64,000 bases of DNA from Piscicola geometra (lineage: Eukaryota > Annelida > Clitellata > Hirudinida > Piscicolidae), in NCBI GenBank assembly GCA_943735955.1, contig OX030958.1:8792126-8856125 (forward strand). The letters run 5' to 3'. Positions 56,601 through 64,000 of this stretch are shown one piece after another. The stretch's first letter is position 1. Each line of letters starts with the position of its first letter. Under the pieces are notes generated by a model. It made no database searches and was not told where the DNA came from. It saw nothing but the letters and a program-made list of their open reading frames with translations. The position numbers and the translations under genes are program-made.

Positions 56601-59600
56601 AGTAGTGGTGTGGTGGTTGATGGTGGTAGTAGTGGTGTGGTGTGGTGGTTGATGGTGGTAGTAGTGGTGTGGTGTGGTGGTTGATGGTGGTAGTAGTGGT
56701 GTGGTGTGGTGGTTGATGGTGGTAGTAGTGGTGTGGTGGTTGATGGTGGTAGTAAGGTGTGGTGGTTGATGGGGGTAGTAGTGGTGTGGTGGTTGATGGT
56801 GGTAGTAGTGGTGTGGTGGTTGATGGTGGTAGTAGTGGTGTGGTGTGGTGGTTGATGGTGGTAGAATTTGTGTGGTGTGGTGGTTGATGGTGGTAGTAGT
56901 GGTGTGGTGGTTGATGGGGGTAGTAGTGGTGTGATGGTTGATAGTGGTAGTAGTAGTGTGGTGGTTGATGGTGGTAGTAGTCGTGTGGTGTGGTGGTTGA
57001 TGGTGGTAGTAGTGGTGTGGTGTGGTGGTTGATGGTGGTAGTAGTGGTGTGGTGTGGTGGTTGATGGTGGTAGTAGTGGTGTGGTGTGGTGGTTGATGGT
57101 GGTAGTAGTGGTGTGGTGTGGTGGTTGATGGTGGTAGTAGTGGTGTGGTGTGGTGGTTGATGGTGGTAGTAGTGGTGTGGTGTGGTGGTTGATGGTGGTA
57201 GTAGTGGTGTGGTGTGGTGGTTGATGGTGGTAGTAGTGGTGTGGTGGTTGATGGTGGTAGTAGTGGTGTGGTGGTTGATGGTGGTAGTAGTGGTGTGGTG
57301 GTTGATGGTGGTAGTAGTGGTGTGGTGTGGTGGTTGATGGTGGTAGTAGTGGTGTGGTGTGGTGGTTGATGGTGGTAGTAGTGGTGTGGTGTGGTGGTTG
57401 ATGGTGGTAGTAGTGGTGTGGTGGTTGATGGTGGTAGTAGTGGTGTGGTGGTTGATGGTGGTAGTAGTGGTGTGGTGGTTGATGGTGGTAGTAGTGGTGT
57501 GGTGTGGTAGTTGATGGTGGTAGTAGTGGTGTGGTGGTTGATGGTGGTAGTAGTGGTGTGGTGGTTGATGGTGGTAGTAGTGGTGTGGTGTGGTAGTTGA
57601 TGGTGGTAGTAGTGGTGTGATGAGGCTGGTAGTTGCAACTTTACGCACAAAATTCATAAACCCGAATGATTCATGGAGATTATCTTTTAAAAACAGGCGA
57701 GGTGTATGAATGACTACTCTATTTCATGATCAGACTACGAGAAAATTCATTATAAAACACCAGAGGTGCAGGGAGTGAGCACCGACTTGTTCTGACTCGA
57801 CTGCTCCTCCCTCATCAGTGAGATCCTGCCACTCGGATCCAGAAAGTCCTCCACCTTTGGAGTCGTGGTGGTGTCTCGATGTTCATCGATGCACCCATCC
57901 ACCAAGACACCCACTCACCCATCCACCAGGACAGCCACTCACCCATACACCAAGACACCCACTCACCCATCCACCAAGACACTCACTCACCCATCAATCC
58001 AACCACCCACTCACCCATCCACCAAGACACCCACTCACCCATCAATCCAACCACCCACTCACCCATCCACCAAGACACCCACTCACCCATCAATCCAACC
58101 ACCCACTCACCCATCCACCAAGACACCCACTCACCCATCAATCCAACCACCCACTCACCCATCCACCAAGACACCCACTCACCCATCAATCCAACCACCC
58201 ACTCACCCATCCACCAAGACACCCACTCACCCATCAATCCAACCACCCACTCACCCATCCACCAAGACACCCACTCACCCATCCACCAAAACACCCACTC
58301 ACCCATCCACCAAGACACCCACTCACCCATCCACCAAGACACCCACTCACCCATACACCAAGACACCCACTCACCCATCAATCCAACCACCCACTCACCC
58401 ATCAATCCAACCACCCACTCACCCATCAATCCAACCACCCACTCACCCATCCACCAAGACACCCACTCACCCATCAATACAACCACCCACTCACCCATCA
58501 ATCCAACCACCCACTCACCCATCCACCAAGACACCCACTCACCCATCCACCAAGACACCCACTCACCCATCAATCCAACCACCCACTCACCCATCAATCC
58601 ATCCGACCACCCACTCACCCATCAATCCATCCGACCACCCACTCACCCTGACGAGCACTTCCGACAGGAGGTTAGCCTTGAACAACTGCATGATGCACTC
58701 TAGAATGTTCCTCCAGCCGTCGTGCAGGATGTCGCTGTGCCTGTGCGCCAATGCGAAAACCGTCCTCGCTGCCAACTGCGCCTTCTGGTTGTTGCCGAAG
58801 CTGATCGCTAGGGCGTCCGATGACTGTGGTGGTCGGTGTGGTGGTCGGTGTGGTGGTCGATGTGGTGGTCGATGTGGTGGTCGATGTGGTGGTCGACGTG
58901 GTGGTGTGATGATGCTTGAAGGAAGTAGCAGCAGTTTAAAAGCATGCAGAAAGTCGTAGAGGTAGAATTAATAAGCGGTGAAAACGGACCTAAAACTATG
59001 TTGCCGAAGCATTTTGCTTTGCATTAAAACGGCCTCAGTAGCTTGTCTATATTAAATATAAAAGTAAAAAAGCAGCAATAGAAGTAAAGACGTGTCAATA
59101 GAGAGGGATGAAGTGAAGAAGGAGGAGGACACCTCGGGCACGGAGAGGAGGGTGGTGAACTTGCAGAGGGAGATGACCAGGTTGTCGAAGACGTCACTCA
59201 TCTCGTAGTAGGCTGAGATCATGGCGCAGTCTCTGTTCATGGGTGGTGGTTGGTGCTTTGTTGGTGTGGCTGGTTGGTGTGGTGTCATGTGCTTTGTGTG
59301 GTTGGTGTGGCTGGTTGGTGTGGTGTCATGTGGTGTTATGTGCTTTGTGTGGCTGGTTGGTGTGGTGTCATGTGCTTTGTGTGGCTGGTTGGTATGGTGT
59401 CATGTGCTTTGTGTGGCTGGTTGGTGTGTGTCATGTGGTGTTATGTGCTTTGTGTGGCTGGTCGGTGTGGTGTCATGTGGTGTTATGTGGTTGGTGTGGC
59501 TGGTTGGTGTGGTGTCATGTGGTGTCATGTGCTTTGTGTGGCTGGTTGGTGTGGTGTCATGTGGTGTTATGTGGTCGGTGTGGCTGGTTGGTGTGGTGTC

Positions 59601-60984
59601 ATGTGGTGTTATGTGCTTTGTGTGGCTGGTTGGTGTGGTGTCATGTGGTGTTATGTGGTCGGTGTGGCTGGTTGGTGTGGTGTCATGTGGTGTTATGTGC
59701 TTTGTGTGGCTGGTTGGTGTGGTGTCATGTGGTGTTATGTGGTCGGTGTGGCTGGTTGGTGTGGTGTCATGTGGTGTTATGTGCTTTGTGTGGCTGGTTG
59801 GTGTGGTGTCATGTGGTGTTATGTGGTTGGTGTGGCTGGTTGGTGTGGCTGGTTAGTGTGGTGTCATGTGGTGTTATGTGCTTTGTGTGGCTGGTTGGTG
59901 TGGTGTCATGTGGTGTTATGTGGTTGGTGTGGCTGGTTGGTGTGGTGTCATGTGGTGTTATGTGCTTTGTGTGGCTGGTTGGTGTGGTGTCATGTGGTGT
60001 TATGTGGTTGGTGTGGTGTCATGTGGTGTTATGTGCTTTGTGTGGCTGGTAGGTGTGGTGTCATGTGGTGTTATGTGGTTGGTGTGGTGCGGTAAAGTAG
60101 TTAATGCTGTATGAGGGTGAAAACATGTTGGTAAATAGAAAGATAAGAATGATGTCTTAAATAATTTGAAAACACCAAAATCACTCTGCTTGAAGGTACT
60201 AGCCATCATGACATATATACCTATCCACTTTCCCACTTCTCCATGTCTAGGCCACACATTCGTCTTTTCTTCCTCTTACCCACACCATTCATCATCCCTA
60301 CCAAATAGAAGCAACCATCCCACCCAAAAGCCCCCCTCCCACCTGAACCCATTGACAGCCTTCTGGACAATGGCATTGTCAGTGCTCCGGTCGAATACGA
60401 AAGACAACGCTGCCACAGTCGGACCCCACACTATGCCGAATAAGTCTCTGTGCAGTTAGATAGGGTGTTTGGTTGGGATGGTTAGGTGGGTTGGATGGAT
60501 GGCTTGAAAGGGTCATTGTATTCTAATCACTGATACTGGTCGGTTATTGTTTGCAAGAACCTGTCGTAGGTGCCAGTGTCGACGTGCTGGTATTCACTCT
60601 CCTTGTTCTGCAAACGCCTGAGCAGCACCTTCCAGAGGTAGTTGTCTCTCACCAGCCCCACCTGCTCTGCCGGCATCACGATCTCGTCGGTCCTGTGACG
60701 GTGTGGTCGTGGGGTGTAACGATGTCATAAAAGAATATTATAAATACCATTAGGTCATCTTAATTAAAAAACAAACAAAAAATGGCGTCATGATGTTAAA
60801 GGAAGTAAACAACAACAAAGAGTGAATTACGTCACTGAGTGAATTACGTCACTGACTTGATGCACTGGTACACCTCCTCCAGCATCTCCGCCTCGAAGTC
60901 CCTGCCCCCGTTCACCTTGGAGAGGTTCTTCTTGAAGCTCTGTGTATGTGTTCGTGTGTGTGTGTGTGTGTGTGTGCGTGTGTT

Positions 60985-61075
<91 letters not shown>

Positions 61076-61589
61076 GTGTGTGTGTGTTCGTGTGTGTGTG
61101 TGTTGTGTGTATTTATATGCGTATTTGTGTGTAACCATGAGTGCACATGTGTAAACTAAAATCCTAGCGCTCCTTCCTAAAACCCAGCCACTGAGCACCT
61201 CACAAGTCATGGGGACGTTCTGCTTCTTGGCGTTGAAGTTGTGCTGGTCAACGTTCAGCATGATGACAGCGTAGGCCAGTGTGAAGGCAGCGTCTGCGTT
61301 CTCGAACGGCTCTCTGTTCGTCTTCTGCGGTGCGAAATGTTGCAATGGTGTTGTTGTAGTGACACTCAAACATACACACACACACATACACACTTACCTC
61401 CCACTCAAACACACACACACACACATACACACATACCTCCCACACACACACACACATACCTCCCACTCGCACACACACACACACATACCTCCCACTCACA
61501 CACACACACATACCTCCCACACACACTCACACACATACACACACACACACGCACACACACACACACACACACACAAACTCACACACACA

Positions 61590-61629
<40 letters not shown>

Positions 61630-62929
61630 CACACACACACACACACACACAAACACACACAAACACACACACACACACACTCCCACTCACACACATACGC
61701 ACACACAAACTGCCCACTGACGTGCCAGTGCTCGGCGAAGTGCTCGAGGAGGTAGGAAATGACAGGCGCCTCTCCGGGCAGCCTGAACGACTCCAGGTAC
61801 ATGCGCAAGGCTTCGTCGATGCGGGTGCCCTCAAAGTTGAACGATCTGACCGAGGTGGTTGGTTGCTTGGTTGGTTGGTTGGTTGGTTGCTTGGTTGGTT
61901 GCTTGGTTGGTTGCTTGGTTGATTGGTTGCTTGGTTGGTTGCTTGGTTGGTTGCTTGGCTGGTTGCTTGATTGGTTGATTGGTTGGTTGGTTGGTTGCTT
62001 GGTTGGTTGGTTGCTTGGTTAGGGTGGTGGGCATTCTAGTGAGTTTGAGGCTTTATTGTGGGGGTAGATGGTGATGGCATGAATGGTTTATGTGCCTTAC
62101 AGTGTTTGCTGGATGATGGGTTGAATGGAGTGGTAGAGTGAAACAGTTAAATCACAACCTCCATCACGAAACAGTGTGTCATTGACACACACACAACAAC
62201 AACAACAAAAACCACGGGAACAACGACAACAACAACAACAACCACGGGAACAACAACGACAACAACAACAACAACCACGGGAACAACGACACACGTGGTG
62301 AAACGACCAAGAGAATGCGAACGGGGCTTGAGACACGCACTTTTGGTAGGCCTCGAGGATGTTGTTGTTCTTCCTGGCACTGATGAACTCGCCTGGTGGG
62401 TGGTGGTTGTGATGATGACGATGATGATGAAGATGAGGATCATGATGATGAAGAAGATGATGATGATGATGATGATGAGGATCACGATGATGATGAGGAT
62501 GATGATGATGATGATGATGAGGATGATGATGATGATGATGATGAGGATGATGTTCATTTAATATAGCACCAAAACAAGCAACTGATGTTGTGAGTGGTGT
62601 GCAATGGTAGGACGTGGTGCACGGTGGAATAGGTGGATGCTGCACTGTAGTAACTATGAAAAGCCGTGGATGTGCTTGGCCAAACGTGAAAATAGACAAG
62701 GTCGAGATCTATTTTATTTAACTTTTCTCCGCACACCTCTTCCACCCACCACTTTAACCACACCCTCCTCCCACCCACCTATCTGCTTCTTATCCAGCTT
62801 GGGGTTCTGCTTGATGAAGGCGACCACCTCTTCGGGGTCGAGTTGCGGCGATAGGAGGCCGTGCTTCTGCAGGTAACTGATGCCCTCTGAGGGCTTGTGG
62901 TTGAATTGGTCTGTGCCAGTCTGGTACAC
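38643..62929 (-). CDS. GBF1: GBF1, Golgi BFA-resistance ARF exchange factor: Sec7 domain to C terminus (partial)
   Basis: Exons in the window: 62779-62929, 62341-62392, 61722-61845, 61199-61324, 60857-60939, 60561-60692, 60343-60447, 59133-59232, 58647-58823, 57787-57854, 55618-55801, 45249-45370, 44749-44902, 44372-44512, 44043-44142, 43462-43820, 43060-43170, 42044-42188, 41208-41708, 40903-41033, 40500-40601, 40166-40279, 39633-39825, 39053-39289, 38643-38893; 3,963 nt, 1,320 residues, phases consistent. The Sec7 domain starts at [18 protein letters not shown] and carries the catalytic glutamate finger [10 protein letters not shown] (Glu codon 61770-61772) and [12 protein letters not shown]. 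Later blocks: [99 protein letters not shown] and [13 protein letters not shown]1 loads GTP on ARF1 at cis-Golgi membranes and starts COPI coat assembly. The tail is Gln/Pro-rich. The 3' edge of exon 42044-42188 is uncertain because it lies in a repeat. Confidence 0.97.
39515..39630. repeat. CCCCACAAACACACACA minisatellite, GBF1 intron 23
   Basis: About seven 17-bp copies between the 39633 donor and 39,515. Confidence 0.93.
40630..40818. repeat. 20-bp GGTTTCAGTTTGGTGGGGGT minisatellite, GBF1 intron 20
   Basis: About nine copies with length variants, just upstream (in the transcript) of the exon at 40500-40601. Confidence 0.94.
41758..42064. repeat. CCTCC-CTCCATCA minisatellite spanning the exon 18 donor, GBF1 intron 18
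   Basis: Units mix CCTCCCACTCCATCC and CCTCCCCCTCCATCA. In the transcript each reads GGAGG...GAGGTGATGG, so every unit offers a possible GAG|GTGATG donor. Confidence 0.93.
42190..42913. repeat. 9-bp minisatellite (GGTAGTTGT/GGTAGGTGT), GBF1 intron 17
   Basis: About 80 copies of two alternating 9-mers in irregular order, starting directly at the exon 18 acceptor (42188). It gives a spurious 280-codon Cys/Gly/Ser/Arg frame on + and a His/Tyr/Asn/Thr frame on -. Confidence 0.97.
43180..43262. repeat. (GAT)n microsatellite, GBF1 intron 16
   Basis: GATGATGAT units with GGT and TAT interruptions next to the exon 17 acceptor. Confidence 0.9.
44515..44620. repeat. 21-bp GAGGTGGTGGGGTGGTGAAGT minisatellite, GBF1 intron 13
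   Basis: Four to five copies starting next to the exon 14 acceptor (44512). The unit is shown 21 bp long; its core is GGTGGGGTGGTGAAGTG. Confidence 0.9.
45375..45535. repeat. GTGGTGGAGTTGGTGTGG-type repeat, GBF1 intron 11
   Basis: Degenerate G/T-rich units upstream of the exon 12 acceptor (45370). Confidence 0.85.
45726..55608. repeat. 9.9-kb minisatellite array, GBF1 intron 11
   Basis: More than 200 copies of a 35-45 bp unit: CCACCACCAAACCACCACAT, ACACAACCC and a variable C/T tail such as CTCCCCCTCCCTCCT. Tail-length variants mark higher-order copies. The rare CCACATCACA variant occurs at 46561, 47776, 48765, 49460, 50020, 50320, 50671, 51691, 52251, 52551 and 53978. The transcript strand is G-rich (GGAGGGAGGGGGAGGGG). 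The array begins 10 bp beyond the exon 11 donor. Units keep lengths that avoid stops, giving open frames up to 1,814 codons on + and over 1,200 on -; these are not genes. Confidence 0.98.
55803..57621. repeat. 1.8-kb GGTTGATGGTGGTAGTAGTG minisatellite, GBF1 intron 10
   Basis: About 58 copies of a 29- or 34-bp unit (with or without an extra GTGTG), starting at the exon 11 acceptor (55801). Confidence 0.97.
57893..58641. repeat. 750-bp ACCCATCAATCCAACCACCC minisatellite, GBF1 intron 9
   Basis: About 30 units of two 24-bp types, CCACCAAGACACCCACTCAC and CAATCCAACCACCCACTCAC, partly alternating, ending beside the exon 9 donor (58647). Confidence 0.97.
58826..58905. repeat. 12-bp GTGGTGGTCGAT repeat, GBF1 intron 8
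   Basis: Six or seven copies next to the exon 9 acceptor (58823). Confidence 0.88.
59243..60095. repeat. 850-bp minisatellite (TGTGGCTGGTTGGTGTGGTG), GBF1 intron 7
   Basis: About 20 units of TGTGGCTGGTTGGTGTGGTG with TCATGTGGTGTTATGTG and a variable GCTTTG or GTTGG. No stop on + in three frames, so it gives false ORFs. Confidence 0.97.
60941..61125. repeat. (GT)n array abutting the exon 5 acceptor of this window, GBF1
   Basis: About 180 bp of GT with few TT and CG interruptions. In the transcript it is a CA repeat ending in ACACATACACAG|AGC, the acceptor of exon 60857-60939. Confidence 0.96.
61370..61713. repeat. CA-rich repeat with CACATACCTCCCACTCA units, GBF1
   Basis: CA dinucleotide tracts separated by a recurring ACATACCTCCCA phrase, then plain CA with AAACTC interruptions, in the intron between exons 61722-61845 and 61199-61324. 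Confidence 0.93.
61856..62027. repeat. GGTTGCTTGGTT minisatellite, GBF1
   Basis: Twelve-bp units GGTTGCTTGGTT and GGTTGGTTGGTT in irregular order, starting near the exon 61845 acceptor. Confidence 0.95.
62170..62553. repeat. AACAAC-CCACGGGAACAACG and (GATGAG)n repeats flanking a GBF1 exon
   Basis: AACAACAAC with a 30-bp period containing CCACGGGAACAACGACAA at 62195-62290, and GATGATGAGGATGATG triplets at 62410-62553, on the two sides of exon 62341-62392. Confidence 0.9.
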
Positions 62930-63104
62930 CTGTGGCGTTATCGTGCGGCGTGGTAGCGAGGAGGGTGGAGTCGTGCTGGTAGAGTGGAGTCGTGTAGTGG
63001 AATCGTGTGGAGTGGTATGCTGGTGTTTGATGATATGTGGCATGTGGTCTAGTTTGATGACATAGCCTCATCTTCCTCCACCCTCAACTCAAACCTCATC
63101 AGCA

Positions 63105-64000
63105 CACACCACACCATACCACACCACACCACACCACACCAAAGCACACACACACAACACCACACCAAAGCAAAGCACACACACCAAAGCAAAGCACACA
63201 CCACACCACACCAAAGCACACACACCAAAGCAAAGCACACACACACCACACCACACCAAAGCAAAGCACACACACACCACACCACACCAAAGCAAAGCAA
63301 AGCACACACACCAAAGCAAAGCACACCACACCACACCACACCAAAGCAAAGCACACACACCAAAGCACACACACACCACACCACACCAAAGCAAAGCACA
63401 CACACCAAAGCAAAGCACACACCACACCACACCAAAGCACACACACCAAAGCAAAGCACACCACACCACACCACACCACACCAAAGCAAAGCACACACAC
63501 CAAAGCACACCACACCAAAGCAAAGCACACACACCAAAGCACACACACACCACACCACACCAAAGCAAAGCACACACACCAAAGCACACCACACCAAAGC
63601 AAAGCACACACACCAAAGCACACACACACCACACCACACCAAAGCAAAGCACACACACCAAAGCACACCACACCAAAGCAAAGCACACACACCAAAGCAC
63701 ACACACCAAAGCAAAGCACACACACCAAAGCACACACACCAAAGCAAAGCACACACACCAAAGCACACCACACCAAAGCAAAGCACACACACCAAAGCAC
63801 ACACACCAAAGCAAAGCACACACACCAAAGCACACCACACCAAAGCAAAGCACACACACCAAAGCACACACACCAAAGCAAAGCACACACACCAAAGCAC
63901 ACCACACCAAAGCAAAGCACACACACCAAAGCACACACACCAAAGCAAAGCACACACACCAAAGCACACACACCAAAGCAAAGCACACACACCAAAGCAC
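63105..64000. repeat. ACCAAAGCAAAGCACACACA minisatellite, GBF1 intron, running off the window
   Basis: At least 40 units of CACACCAAAGCAAAGCACAC and CACACCAAAGCACACCACAC. On - they give false Cys/Val/Leu-rich frames of about 300 codons. The array continues past the right edge. Confidence 0.97.

Noticed and set aside
53983..57657. 1,224-codon - strand frame containing GBF1-like residues
   Set aside because: Only 55618-55801 is a real exon; the rest is read-through into minisatellites on both sides, across good splice sites.
57893..58641. Regular repeat-spacer look, as in a CRISPR array
   Set aside because: The 'spacers' are themselves repeated unit variants, the DNA is a eukaryotic intron and no cas genes exist.
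63089..64000. Three overlapping ~300-codon Cys/Val/Leu-rich frames that could pass for a membrane protein
   Set aside because: Read-outs of the ACCAAAGCAAAGCACACACA repeat in all frames of one strand.

Overview
The window is animal nuclear DNA, probably from an invertebrate. All recognised genes are metazoan, spliced, and mostly made of short exons (40-180 bp) with short introns. Eight protein-coding genes were rebuilt by hand from exon homology, splice-site phase and family motifs. Each chain was checked so that exon phases agree and the total length is a multiple of three. No bacterial, organellar or viral genes were seen, and no RNA gene could be supported.

Layout. 1-5,100 (+ strand): the last exons of an ABHD8-like alpha/beta hydrolase, a CD225/IFITM-like membrane protein and a calponin/transgelin-like protein. 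5,900-14,900 (- strand): SNRNP35 (minor spliceosome) with a decayed copy of its first exon beside it, UBAP1 (ESCRT-I) and a complete 11-exon tropomodulin. 15,200-18,900: a 427-bp MITE with 35-bp inverted ends and 9-bp target duplications, then a broken 2.9-kb hAT transposon with 8-bp target duplications that carries a LINE tail. 19,185-37,494 (-): a complete 37-exon MED23 (1,422 codons). 38,643-62,929 (-): the last 25 exons (1,320 codons) of GBF1, from the Sec7 domain to the stop. The rest of GBF1 lies beyond the right edge.

The most unusual feature is the introns. Tandem repeats fill most introns of MED23 and GBF1, usually with a different unit in each. The largest are a 5.8-kb purine-only array in MED23 intron 20 and a 9.9-kb array in GBF1 intron 11, which is G-rich in the transcript. 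They create very long open frames (up to 1,814 codons) that are not genes. Some repeats run up to splice acceptors or enter exons as Ser-, Gly/Glu- or Gln-rich stretches. Three introns are best explained as GC-AG introns.

The genes do unrelated household jobs (membrane traffic, transcription, splicing, actin and muscle structure). They are neighbours, not a pathway, and I see no operon or novel gene system. The novelty is in the repeat landscape, the splice-site details and the small mobile elements.
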